64,000 nt of DNA from Pseudeuparius sepicola (lineage: Eukaryota; Arthropoda; Insecta; Coleoptera; Anthribidae), in NCBI GenBank assembly GCA_963920635.1, contig OY987305.1, positions 21,414,876-21,478,875 on the forward strand, read 5' to 3'. Shown piece by piece: positions 31,869-42,782 of the stretch (position 1 is the stretch's first letter; every line of letters begins with the position of its first letter). Both the position numbers and the translations under genes were made by a program. The notes under the pieces are model-generated. The model made no database searches. It was given only the letters and a program-made list of their open reading frames with translations, and was not told the DNA's origin.

Positions 31869-32850
31869 CAGCGTGTTTCTAGATTATGGTGCCAACATAT
31901 TGTGACAGGTAGAAAATGTCATTTTGAACAAAAAGTGATAAGAAAGTTACAGGGTGATGAAAGTATAGTTTGAAAAACATCTTTATCGCAATAAGTTCTA
32001 CAGAAGTTATGCAATTTCAATGAATCTTGGTGCAGTTTTTTAGTAACTGAAGTGCAACAATTCTCTTTAAAAACAATTTTCGACCAGAGGCGGAGGGGCG
32101 GGGTAGCACAATGGGTTTGAGGTTATTTTTTTTGGCCTCGCAGGTTCATCATTTTAGTGCATCTTTTTATTTTGCAACAAAAGGGTACTCTTGTTTCATA
32201 TCGATAAAATCAACCGTTTGCGTTGAAATTGGCAAAATCTGCCCCAAAAAACATGTACCATTTGAAAATTTTGAAATCGATATTTCAGGAAAACCAGTGA
32301 TGTTTACTCAATATCCATTAGGTATTTTTTCTTAATTTTGAACGTACAATTCATCTGTAAAACATTTAAATGCAGTAGGCCATAATTTAATTTTTAGAAT
32401 TTTGGAGTTGACAGGTGTTTTGGGGCACATTTTGCCGATTTCAACGGAAACGGTTGATTTTATCGTCATGAAACAAGAGTACCCTTCTGTTACAAAATAA
32501 AAAGATGCACTAAAATAATGAACCTGCGAGACCAAAAAGATAACCTCAAAAAAGTTATGAGTATAAAACCCATTGTGCTACCCTGCCCCTCCGCCTCTGG
32601 TCAATGGGAATAAATCGTTTTTACACAAAATTGTTGCACTTCAATTACTAAAGGACAGCACCAAGTTTCATTTCAATTGTACAACTTCTGTAGAACTTAT
32701 TGCCAATAATATATTCTTTAAACTATACTTTTATCACCCTGTTACTTTCTTATTATGCATTTTAGGACCCATGTTTATAAGAAACTTTTTATTCAAAATG
32801 ACATTTTATATCTGTCATACTACCCTTTGGCTCCCTAATTTAGAAATACT
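31869..32850. mobile_element. Long snapback element B (~980 bp)
   Basis: It begins TA-CAGCGTGTTTCTAGATTATG, and the right end carries the degenerate complement. The arms of about 450 bp pair through CCAGAGGCGGAGGGGCGGGG (32082) / CCCTGCCCCTCCGCCTCTGG (32580) and AGGTTCATCATTTTAGTGCA (32142) / complement (32506). The central ~360 bp are related to element A at 11.53 kb, while the outer arms are unrelated. Confidence 0.75.
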
Positions 32851-34139
32851 TAAAACAGTTGTAGACAAAATATTGCATGCAACTCGTGTGCAAAGCGCCT
32901 TGATGATATTAATGTAATTCACGTGCGCTAAAGAACTTCTTTGCACACTAATTGAATACATTTTTGTTATATTGAGCTGAATCAGAGCATTTCCTTGCCT
33001 TAAAAATATCTAAAAATAGGTTTTGACCAATTAACCAGTCAATTTACTGAAAAGTTTTTGACCAGTCAAAAGCACAACCCTAATTCCAGCCCTGTACTAT
33101 ACAGTATCTTTTCATTGCATATAACAATTCTCTTGAAATATCTTTAGTATTTTTTATAATTATTGTATATTTATATTATAGGTTGATGTTCCTAATTTCT
33201 TAGTGAAATAGGCTCATATGCATTAAAACCTCATTTGGGTTAACGTGCACTTTGGTCTTGATGCTCTGATGCTAAAGTTCCATTTTACCTGAAAATATAA
33301 TTTGAAAGTAGCTAAAAACACACCTGGTAAACGGTTACTGGAAATGCTGTCACTGCATCATTGTCAATTTTTATTTTGATTCTCTGATTGATTTTATATT
33401 AAAAAGTTATTCTTGTCAAAACATCGTAAATTTGCTAGATTTTGACAAAAAGGATTTTATTGGTCTATAGGTTTAGTTTGGGCCTACTCCCAGTAAATCA
33501 CTGCTTCAACAGCTCAGTTTTATTAGTAAACTACAAAAGATATGTCCTAACATTTGACATCAAAAATCCACCTTCCTTTTCTGTCACTGGTAACAATAAA
33601 TATAGGGTGAACAGTATCGGCCACCACAGGTCTCATGCATGTCTGACAGACCTGAGAGGTGAAACACCCTTTTTTGTTGGCAATCCTCTTTTGTTTCTTT
33701 AATTTCTCAAGAAAGTCTTTAAGTTGGGCTAATATTTGGTTATGTGTAGGTAATTCATTTTAATAGCTTTGGAGTGTAACAGGAAAAGATGTGTTCCTTT
33801 CTCAAAACAAAGTAACTTTCTAATGGACTTATCTAAGCTCTAAGAATGCCAACAGATTATATAGAGATTTGTTTACAACTATTTTAGAGGTATTCCTAAG
33901 CTGTGCCGAAATTGGGCAAAATCTGTCAACTTATCAAAAAACTATAGCTTCAAAATTTAAATACCTGTGTGCAAAAGGAAAAACCAACTATCTCCATAAT
34001 TTTATGAGTATATTGCTTTGTTTTATGAGACAAAATTTTGAGAGGGTGTTTTTCCATCCGACAACAGTATATTTCACTACACTGTGTGATATTCTGGATA
34101 TAGTTTAAATATTCAAGCCAGATTTTTTCCACATTTCAG
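32851..34139. other. Last part of CDCA7 intron 1; no gene or clear repeat
   Basis: AT-rich and largely unique, ending in the polypyrimidine tract GATTTTTTCCACATTTCAG. The open frames at 33442-33702 and 33869-34108 show no domain. Confidence 0.45.
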
Positions 34140-34693
34140 ATATGGTGAGAACGTGCAGGAAGCTCTGAAAGATCCGAATTGGCACTGCTACGTCTGCAGG
34201 GATATCTGCAATTGCTCTTTTTGCCGTAATAAAGAGGGGAAACGCCCTACTGGTGTTTTGGCACCAACCGCTGCCAGGACTGGTTATCCTTCAGTCAGGC
34301 ACTTCCTTGATAGCCTAAACGGAGTAGGGGACTTTCCTTCGGAAGATAATCAAACAGGCGACTCTCCTTCAGACGATAATATGAATACTAGAGCTTCGAA
34401 GAAGCGTGAGGCCATGAAGAATACTGATGCAGAAACTGAGGCCTCTAAGAACACTCATGCAGAAACTGAGGTCTCGAAGAATAATGATGCTTTGAAGGAA
34501 ACTAAGACTTCAAAGGACACTGAGGCCATGAAGACTACCGATGTAAAAACTGAGACCTCGAAGGAAACTAAGGCCTCGAAGGGCACTGATGCCATGATTG
34601 AGGACTTCAAGAGGATGAGCACATCCCTTAAAAATTTTGTCGAAGATATTAACCCTGACAATAAGGAAGACCTTATTGGATTTATAAATCAAG
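34140..34693 (+). CDS. CDCA7: CDCA7, coding exon 2: second half of the zinc finger and repeat-rich tail
   Basis: It completes the 4CXXC_R1 domain. The first base finishes the split Arg codon, then YGENVQEALKDPNWHCYVCR and DICNCSFCRNKEGKRPTGVL follow, with the remaining zinc-binding CxxC and CxC..C pairs. The domain closes with GYPSVRHFLDSLNG, which is highly conserved among CDCA7 proteins. After it come about 110 residues of acidic and Lys/Thr/Glu-rich sequence containing imperfect ~11-residue repeats (NTDAETEASK-like, about 34400-34600). The end is either a splice donor at CAAG/GTAATA (34693/34694, phase 1), which fits the exon at 41830, or a read-through to TGA at 34711 adding six residues. 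I favour splicing. Confidence 0.9.
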
Positions 34694-35837
34694 GTAATAA
34701 TAAGATATTGTGATATGAAGGTGTTTAGTCTCTCAGGTTTTATCTACGAAGCTTCTCGGGCAAATAGGATATGTTTCTGTGATTATGGTTCGTATAAACA
34801 TATTCGATGTTTCTCTTTATATATACAGTGATTTACTTTTTACGTTTATAGTACAGTAAATCTAGAACACATTTATATGTGAAACTTTAATTCCCTGGGG
34901 ATGATTTATGGGCCAATCGAAAGGAAAAATCTCCCAAATAATATTCTAAAGAAGTACCCTGTCAAAAATGACCAAAAATGAATTAAAAACTACTAATTAT
35001 TTGTGCACCAAATTTTGTAACGTTTCTTTTGGTCAGGCTGTTAATTTTGTACCGTCCTTGTCTTTTTGCTAATTTTATATTGTTGCTACTTCTGTATTTT
35101 GGTACGGAGAATTTTCTGTTTTAGATTAAATTATTTTATTTAGTTTCTGTTGTTTGAAGTATTTTAGAGAATTTAATCACTTCTGCTCAGGCACCAGTTC
35201 ATTTTTTAGAGCGGTGAATGCCGCTTTTATGTCCGATAGCTACAATCAGATAAAATAAATTCCAGAGATGCAATCGTGGTGTTTTGAGGAACAGGAGCAA
35301 AATTAAACAAATGAACGGTTCTAAGTACTGTATTGATTTAAACAATATTTTTTAATATTGCAACGTTTAACAATTTAAAAATAGTAGGCTGGTTTGGGGA
35401 GGGTCCTCGTGTCAATCTGTAACAGAAATGAGAATACAAGCAATCAGTTAATTACTGCTAGAGAATCGGAAAAGGCGGAAGTTAATTAAGAAGCATGCAA
35501 AGCAGGTCTGTTCTCGATTCATTAATTATTCGTTTGTGCAAGCGGATGTTCGTAAAATCAGAAGAAAATGTGAGCGGGTGACCGTGGCAGTTGTATGACA
35601 ATTATTTAAGCAGATAATCGGCACGGCTGGCTTATACTCGTAAATGGGCAGTGATGTACAGGTACGGTGCTTTCAATAACTTAGCTATAGTAAAAACTGT
35701 CTGGGGGGCTGTTGGACCCGGTCTCACACCCGGTGATGGGAAAAAATAATTTGTTAAAGTTAAAAAAAGCTGGAAACCTAGTAACTTCGTTACCCGGTCA
35801 ATAATTTCAGATATGAGTGGCTTCATCAAAACAATCT

Positions 35838-35928
35838 TCAGAATTGGACATAACCTAACGCGTAAAGGCTTGCCTATGGAAGCGTTTTTTATTTCATCGT
35901 AAGTTCGAATTCCACATGATCCATTTTC
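35838..35928 (+). repeat. Possible tRNA-derived SINE fragment
   Basis: CATAACCTAACGCGTAAAGG followed about 45 bp later by GTAAGTTCGAATTCCACATG resembles the A box and B box of a tRNA-like promoter, and a T-rich tail follows. The anticodon arm cannot be folded convincingly, so this is not a working tRNA. The minus-strand translation (SCGIRTYDE) is the usual by-product of a B box. Confidence 0.35.
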
Positions 35929-36155
35929 TTTCTTTTTTATTATTTTCAACAAAAATAAGACTATTGTTTACTATGGTAAAATAAAATAGTAAACAAATTT
36001 GTATATCTCAAAATTTAATTAAATTAAAAAAAAATTATTTGTACACAGCAAGTCAGCAAAGGGAAGCTGCCCACCTTGGTTCTTGAAATACAGAAATTAC
36101 GATATTAGATTAAGTTAAAAATATTTGACAAGTATAATAGTAGATTCTGTAATCA

Positions 36156-36251
36156 GGTTAGAATGAAAAAATTCGATACGAGTGAAAGATTCCGAACGCG
36201 AGCGTTAGCGAGCGTGACAAACCACTAGTATCGAATTTTTTCATTCTAACC
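36156..36251. repeat. Hairpin linked to recombinase copy 2 (one arm partly deleted)
   Basis: It has the same GGTTAGAATGAAAAAATTCG arms as 2868-3012 but only 30 bp of outer arm are paired here. The inner GCGAGCGTTAGCGAGCG part survives on one side only. It sits at the 3' side of the minus-strand recombinase, exactly as in copy 1. Confidence 0.85.
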
Positions 36252-36257
36252 AAGTAA

Positions 36258-37826
36258 CAGACTGTATTTTCTCCACGACTATTCGTGAATGTAATTATTT
36301 TCCACGACCAGAAAGTCAAAAAACAATTAAATTAAATTTGAACAAAAAAAGTTATTTATTCACACATTTTGCTTGTTACATTGTATTAATATGTATATTT
36401 ATAGTATTTGTACAATTATTGAAATTGAAAACTGGTGCATTGGAAATATTTTCCGTAATTTTTTTTAACACAGATTGGTTTGTAGATGCGGAGTTACAGA
36501 CGTACAGCAAGACGAATTGGAAGATGAAGGGGCAGTTACTGACGATCCAGCAATTGACGAGACTAATTGATTTGCTACATTTATTCGATTTTGTAGAGAA
36601 TTTTCTATATATCCTTCTGCTACTTGAGAAGACTTCCAGCCCCCATGTCTTTTTAATGTTTTAATATTCGCACCTGCTTTTACCAACGTAGTCGCTGACG
36701 TACAGCGGAAACAGTGGCCAGTATATTCTTGTGGGTTTTCTAGATTCAGGAACGTGGCAATTTGTTTAGGCATTACCCAGTTTATTTACGCCAATTACTT
36801 GGCGTGTACATTTATTTTTTGGAAATTAATAAAAAAATTATCAGACGGAACAAGAGAAGGTCTCAGTGCCCAGTATTTCCTTACAATATTATAATAAAAA
36901 TCTCCCGTGATTGTAAATTCTCTTGGTTTTTTAGTTTTCGAATTAGGAACTGCAATAAGTATTGCGGAACCTAAATCTTTAATGTCTGAAACTTTCATGT
37001 TGTAAAGTTCATTCTTACGACAAGCCCCAAAAACACCAGTTACAAGGGCGACTTAAAATAACTAAATTTTATTAAGTTATTTGAGAGATAATTGTTACTA
37101 CCTTTGTAGCTAAATATATTACATCCGGAGCATTTTCTAAGAATTGCCTAACATTATCTTCTGTAAAAACCTTTGATTTTTTAGGTAAATGGTTTTCAGA
37201 AGAGCGTTTTAGTAAAGATTGCAATTAAAACATTTTCAGAAAATGAGGTCGTTTTCTTTTCTTGTTGCCACTCCCTTAACAACGCATAATATTTTTCATA
37301 TTCATGTTTCGATTTTTGCGGCAGCAGGTTCTCACTTATATTATTTGCACAATTTGTAATTTCAGGTGGAGTATTATCAAATTCCATATCAAAATCACTT
37401 GATTTTTCACTCATTTTATTTAACTTAAAACACATTCGAAAATACTTATTATGACGCGCACCCCCACGCCGCTATTGTTGACGGCGAGGTTGACAGTCTT
37501 GAAATCCATGTCACTCAATGCTGTGTTTAGTTCGATTAGCGTATATTCATTCATTGTCTTGTTATGGAATGAAAATATATAAATAATGCAATGATTTATT
37601 ATTATTAGTACGAAATATTAGTATCCCTATTATTATATTGTTTATTTATGTGCAATAGATTACAAAAATTATATTAAGATCCTGGAAATACATGCAAAAC
37701 ACTCGAGAAGCAAGTATTTAAGAATAAATCATCTTGCTCTAGAGTGACAATTTTTAAGTTCTATTATTAAAAATGATTTTAGAATGCTTACATTCACGAA
37801 TGGTCGTGGAGAAAAGTTATTACCAT
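36258..37826 (-). pseudogene. Crypton-like tyrosine recombinase pseudogene, copy 2
   Basis: Minus strand. It starts MSEKSSDFDMEFDNTPPEI (ATG near 37414, possibly 37435) and continues NCANNISENLLPQKSKHEY and EWQQEKKTTSFSENVL. A deletion relative to copy 1 removes about 100 bp between there and FTKTLF. KSKVF, the altered intron, GACRKNEL (first catalytic Arg), VSDIKDLGSAILIAVPN and DFYYNIVRKYWALRP follow. Then come a frameshift and MPKQIATFLNLENPQEYTGH, with H-x-x-C in place of H-x-x-R spacing context (HCFRCTSAT), and LKRHGGWKSSQVAEGYIENS with the Tyr. A 26-28 bp inverted pair, TTACATTCACGAATRGTCGT..., lies at 36266-36294 and 37790-37817 and may mark its termini. The second Arg of the box is Cys here, so it is catalytically dead even apart from the frameshifts. 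Confidence 0.8.
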
Positions 37827-38142
37827 AATGATAAAAAGAAAGTCATGTGAATTTACCGCCGGAACACTACTAGGGACACAATACGATATGGGCAAAGAAC
37901 AAGCCAAGAACTAAACGTGTAATAGAAGCAAGTACCAGGTGAGTTTTAAACAGATATGGAGTTAACCAACAAAAATTATCAAAGATAATTCTCAAAGAAA
38001 TTCACCTGCTACATATGCTTTGGTCCTGTCCCAAGCTTTGCCCTGCAGTTTTTCCAAGCGCGTGTTGCCCTTGATGTTCAAAATGGCCGTCCTCCTGACT
38101 TTCTCTGAAACTCCACAAGGCCGACAATTCACATGGAAGAAC
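37827..38142. other. Coding-like sequence of unknown origin, left of the hAT element
   Basis: Higher GC than its surroundings. On the minus strand 38002-38187 is open (SFRESQEDGHFEHQGQHALG), and on the plus strand an open frame crosses the hAT target site (TPQGRQFTWKN, then EKNYLRLPNNQ at 38921 on). I cannot name the family or say which strand is real. Confidence 0.3.
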
Positions 38143-38150
38143 GAGAAGAA

Positions 38151-38920
38151 CAGGGGCGTGCGGTGACATTTGAAGTAAGGGAAGCAATGTTTAAAAACTT
38201 ACCTATTTGTAATGTAATTCGATTCTTCGATCACTTTTTGCGAATTCTTCAATGACGTCATCATAAAAATGTGGATGCTCTAACATGTTCTGGAGAAATA
38301 TATTCTCAATAAACACCAGCGATATCTGTTAAAGTCATTCATTCATTACTGTGGTTAAATTTTTCATAGGGGGTTTTGCCCTTCCGTTAGTAATTAATTG
38401 AAGCTTATCTGCAAAGTTTAATGTTGAAAATCCCTTTATTATTAAGGCACGCACTACACATTCACACACACCCTTACTTAATTGTCTAACTTTAAACATT
38501 TTCAACGTCATCCCCAACAGCCGAAGTAACCAAAGAACCTTCTGCAACGATAGCTTCCACGCATGCTTAAAACACGCGTTCTCATTCGCGTCAGCCAGTG
38601 CGGTGGAGGTGGAAAGTTCAATAACCTCTCGACTCTCGAACGCTACAGAAAAGCTAGCGGCCGGCATAGCTTATGTACTGTCACTCGGTAGGATGGGCGC
38701 AGTCGGAGTCAACGCCGCATTTGCTATAGGCATAACATATTGTAGGTTTGATATATGATAGGTATATTATATAATATAATTTTTAGCATTTTTGATATAC
38801 CTAGGTAACTAAACTAATTGCTTCCTGTTTAAAAATTCAAAAATTACATTTTATCATTTTACATTGTTTTGGTTTAGGGGAACCACTGCTTCCCTTGCTT
38901 CCATGGACTGCACGCCCCTG
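38151..38920. mobile_element. hAT element (770 bp) with perfect 8-bp target duplication
   Basis: The ends CAGGGGCGTGC and GCACGCCCCTG are inverted, with GAGAAGAA at 38143-38150 and again at 38921-38928. The inner ends AAGTAAGGGAAGCA / TGCTTCCCTTGCTT also pair. A minus-strand open frame of 110 codons (38335-38667) matches nothing I recognise, and no hAT catalytic domain is visible, so it is a non-autonomous copy. Confidence 0.88.
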
Positions 38921-38928
38921 GAGAAGAA

Positions 38929-40640
38929 CTACCTGAGGCTACCTAATAACCAGACAGAAATTGCAACCGAACGTTTGCTAGTAAAGATCAAGATAGAACT
39001 GAACTTTTGTAGAGTGATATTTATAAGCCTCGTTTCACAAAACATCCAAGTTAGGCTCTTTGAACTGATGACGTCAGGACCCGAGAAAAACCGAATTTCC
39101 TGAGAGCACGAAGGAGTAGCACTGAGTAAAAAAAAACAAACCCGTCGATTATACTCCAGACAGATTACCCAAATCTAAGCACTGATTTCTATAGATCCGT
39201 GAGTGAACCAACCAAAACTACTCTACTCAGCGTGAAACATTGTGTCTTGTTGACTAGATACGTCTCTTGGATCAGAGACGGTAATCGCACCTGTTCCACT
39301 ATGTCACAATAAAAATCAATATTTAGGCGTGCTACATCTAGTCACCGCTAGATGTAGTTGATAGCAACACATTTGTGAGTATTTTGAAATTTCGTATTTT
39401 ATCAACAAATAAACATTGTTAAAGCAATCAGAGGATCACAATAATTAATTCAAACGTGGTAACAGAGTTTTAACATAAAAAATCCGTTACAAGCTCAGAC
39501 TCGAGACGGTTTAAAAAAATGAATAAACAATACCAATATTTTTTATAGATTTTTCCAGGATCTGCAACTTTTGTTAATAAGTTTTTTGGTTTAAAGTATT
39601 TTTTCTAGGTCAAGATGAAGAAAACTGTTTTTGGGCATTTCGGCGCCCTTTATCTTTTTGGGAATGAAACTACAGAAAGTGCTGTACTCTACAATTTTTG
39701 TCCTCATATTTTTTCCTCACCAATGGGAAACGAGATAAATAGATTCCAAAATTTGTTCACCGCTTGAATCTCACTACGCATATCCCAGAACAGGCGGGAA
39801 GAGCCAGTTTGAAATCACTGTATACAGGGGTACTTTAAAAAGTATTGAATTAATTCGTATGGAAGAAGTCTAGATAGAAAAACTGGCAGCCAAACTTGAG
39901 TAGGTGAAACAACAAATAACTCAGCACAACCACATACAACACATAAATAGACAAAACATGTTTGTGGGCAAAATGTCAGGCTCCTCCTTTGTGTGTGTTG
40001 TGTGTGTGTCAGTCGTAACAGTTCTCTGGCTTTATCTTTTTTATTTTCTATTGTGTGGTATTATTAGTACTTATTCATTCTTTAAAATACAATATAGTTT
40101 TGTACGTGTTGTTTTTCATGTCGATGTTTAGTTTAAATATAAGAAATGGACTTAATGGTGTTTTTGGGAGTTGTCTTGGTTTTCGACCGAGCTGCAGTTT
40201 TAGAGTTTTAGGTATGTGCAAGATGTTCACGCTAAGTCTCACCATCCCTATTACTTTTTAATTTTTTGTGATAGAAAAAGTTTTACATAAAACTTGTATA
40301 CAAAGACTTCGTTTTCAAAATACAGGGCATCAGAGTTTTTAATAAAATACTAAATTTGGTTTTTTTTTTATTGTAATATAGAAGTTTCAAAAGATTGGAC
40401 TATAAGAGTTTTAAGTAGAACAACATTAAATTTACTACCATTATTCAATCAGGTTTGCAATAACAACGATAACAAAATGGACTTGGAAGGTGAAGACACC
40501 AAACTTAATTTTTTATTAAAAACTATGGCACCCTGTTTCTTGAAAACTAAGGCTTTGTATAAAAAAAGTGTATACTGCAAAACAGTTTTATTTTATTGAG
40601 ATCTCGTCGCTGTTACAGTCCTAAACATAAAAAGTGATGG
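38929..40640. other. No gene recognised
   Basis: Intronic AT-rich sequence. It includes a short palindrome CTACATCTAGTCACCGCTAG/ATGTAG (39328-39353) and a (TG)n-rich patch near 39988-40010. Open frames at 39904-40261 are hydrophobic by chance. Confidence 0.4.
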
Positions 40641-40870
40641 GTCACTTGATTTAAATCAAGTGATTGTCTCCAAGTCCTCTTAGACTTTCTCAATTATTTG
40701 TTGTATTCGGTTATGGATGTTCTGTACTCATCCCAGTTCCCTGAGCTTTTAGCTCTGTCGAGTTGGATAGTTTTCTTGTCTTAGCCTTTAGTCTGCTGAG
40801 TTCCCTGTTCCACCACGGTACAAATCTTCTGTGCATATGATCTGACATTGAGGCTTCTTCAGATACATGC
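40640..40870 (-). pseudogene. LINE ORF2 scrap between endonuclease and RT
   Basis: The minus strand reads FVPWWNRELSRL, then (frameshifted) KTRK...NSTRAK and GTG/NWDEYRT, the usual VPWWNxELxxLRxKTRxLFNxAK stretch of RTE/Jockey-type ORF2. Several frameshifts. It continues to DLNQVT near 40645. Confidence 0.55.
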
Positions 40871-41829
40871 CACTTTTTGATTGATTGTGCAATGAATGAG
40901 CTAGATAGAGTTATGTCAATTAGCTATATTTGTATAAAATGTTTAAAACATCAAAATCTGAAGTTTGAGGAATCAAAATTTTGGCGTCTTATCTGTATGT
41001 ATGTGGAGATATCGACTTCAAATTTGATATACATAATCTTGCCTACAACGGAACGATCCAGATTGTTTTTGGGTGAAATAACTCCACGGAAATGGGGGAT
41101 GAAAAACGTTTAATATTTAGTTTATGTTTATAATGTCGTGAAAGTGGGATGGTTGGAAGGAGGTTAAACGAGGTAAATTTTTATCAAGCTAGTAGTATGT
41201 TGTTTCTATGTTTCAAGTGATTAAGAATGATCAAGTTGTCAAAATGTGAGGGAAGTACCTAGTCATTCCATTGGCATAGTTTAATAAAGTTTTATTTTTT
41301 AACTCTTGAATCAGAACGGCGATGATGTCACCACACTGGCCTCAACTGGGGGAGTGTTTTATACAGTAAATTCACTGTTTGTATTTGCATTTATTTCAAC
41401 AAAAAAACGTATTAAAGCAATTTCGTGATTGATATGTTTTTATAGACTTAGATGTATCAATTTTGATTACAATTGGAAATTAGAGAACATCCCTATAGCA
41501 CGGTGCTTCATAGACTGAATGTCTTAACGCCGATCCGTATGATCCCATAGTCTGAACACACCTATGCAAATGGGGATTTGGCTTACTAATGGCCTGTTTA
41601 TGAAAATAAGCAGCATAGCACATATAAGTTCTGATACATGACATTGAATATTCAATTTTCAGGATCTGTATCTTCTAAACCTAAACCAATCGTGATAAAG
41701 GGCTGCTTGCACGAGAAATTTTCAGATAAAACTTGGGACACCCTGTATATTGTGTGTAATATAACTTCCGCTATATTTCTAGCAGAAAACAGAAAGGGGA
41801 AACATCCTGTAAGATCAATTTTGTTTTAG
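40871..41829. other. No gene recognised (end of probable CDCA7 intron 2)
   Basis: AT-rich. GGGACACCCTGTATATTG at about 41737 is a mariner-type MITE end without a visible partner. A pyrimidine-rich run then leads to the acceptor at 41829. Confidence 0.4.
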
Positions 41830-42272
41830 GGTCACAGGCAGTGTTGGCCAATGGATCATTAATAGATGTGGGATGTGACCTCAAGAAAAACAAGGCAGAA
41901 GGTCCATCGTCTAATTCATCTGCAGCAAAGGACTCCTTTCTACATTCCTTGGGAGTATCACGCATTAAAAGAATCACAGGGCTTAGGAGCTTGAAGTCTA
42001 GCAAAGAAGAACAGATGAGGATGAAATTAATCAATAGCGACCTCGATGAAGTTCTCGAATACCTAAATGAGAAAGATGGTGATGATGGTCCAAAACAACC
42101 GGAACCTGACTCAGATGAAGAAGTCCTGGGATTTGATATGGATGGAAATGTCACTTTTCCTCACAGAAAGTGGGACTCTGACGACGATGACAATAACGGA
42201 TTCCGTGGATTTTTCACGAATGACACTCACTGTGACTGTTGCAATAAGGAAATTGTTAGTTTCCGATTTTAA
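41830..42272 (+). CDS. CDCA7: Probable CDCA7 coding exon 3 (C-terminal region)
   Basis: It opens after TTTTGTTTTAG/ in phase 1, which matches the exon 2 donor exactly, and reads GSQAVLANGSLIDVGCDLKK to the stop at 42270-42272. The sequence is hydrophilic: SSNSSAAKDSF, then SRIKRITGLRSLKSSKEEQM, then an acidic tail with PEPDSDEEVLGFDMDGN and WDSDDDDNN, and a last Cys cluster (THCDCCNKE). Its composition is host-like and unlike any transposon protein I know. A weaker donor (ATT/GTTAGT, 42257) would remove the last five residues if more exons follow. It could instead be an exon of another gene, since I do not recall this tail from vertebrate CDCA7. Confidence 0.6.
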
Positions 42273-42396
42273 AAAATGTTCTTATGTTTGTTCCTGTACT
42301 TGAAGGGTTTAGTTCCTGTTATTCTATCACAATGATGTCAATTCTTTATGCTTTGAATCAACATCAGAGCTATATTTTTTTATATACCATATTATA

Positions 42397-42782
42397 CAGG
42401 GTCCATCTGAAAACCTCCCATATTTTAAGATTAAATACTCTATTTAGAATTTTATTTTTTAAAACAAATGTATATAATGCAGTTTTTTTTTTCATTTGGT
42501 CTGAAACATTATTGCGTCAAAGTGGCAACCATTTTTTTCGAAGCACATTCGAAGGTGATTCCTGAAGGCTTGCATTACTTGAGTTGTCATTCGAGGTGAA
42601 ATTGCTGCAATTTCTTGCCGTAATGCTTCTGGCAATATTCATCAGTGTTTTATAGAGGGTGTTCCCTTAGATTTTAGTTGGCCCCAGAGAAAATCACACG
42701 GGCCAAAATCGGTTCAGTTGCAACTAAGACCCTCTCTTTCTTGGCAGAACACCATGTGGGAGGTTTTTTCACTGGACTCTAT
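42397..42782 (-). pseudogene. Mariner-like element, deletion derivative with transposase C-terminus
   Basis: The ends CAGGGTCCATCTGAAAACCT and AGGTTTTTTCACTGGACTCT are inverted. On the minus strand the interior encodes FRNHLRMCFEKNGCHFDAIM followed by FQTK, the C-terminal tail typical of many insect mariner/Tc transposases, preceded by fragmentary helices. About 390 bp remain. Confidence 0.65.

Larger units (their letters stand above)
8974..34139 (+). other. CDCA7: CDCA7 intron 1 (about 25 kb, filled with transposons)
   Basis: The donor AATAG/GTAAGTAG at 8973/8974 and the acceptor TTTTTTCCACATTTCAG/ATATGG at 34139/34140 join the conserved zinc-finger motif exactly (RN-R-YGENV) in phase 2. 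No CDCA7-like sequence is visible between them. The intron holds many repeat features listed separately, including several long palindromes that would be transcribed with the gene. Confidence 0.9.
34694..41829 (+). other. CDCA7: Probable CDCA7 intron 2 (7.1 kb)
   Basis: The donor CAAG/GTAATA (34694) and acceptor TTTTGTTTTAG/GG (41829/41830) leave a Gly codon split 1+2 and keep both sides open. The intron contains the second recombinase copy, a hAT element and small LINE scraps. Positions 34714-35840 show nothing coding. The assignment depends on exon 3 belonging to CDCA7. Confidence 0.55.

Noticed and set aside
35632..35952. 106-codon protein, or a functional tRNA
   Set aside because: The frame spans a B-box-like motif, and the tRNA fold is not convincing; kept only as a possible SINE scrap.
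42284..42565. Plus-strand frame after exon 3
   Set aside because: It reads antisense through a mariner relic.
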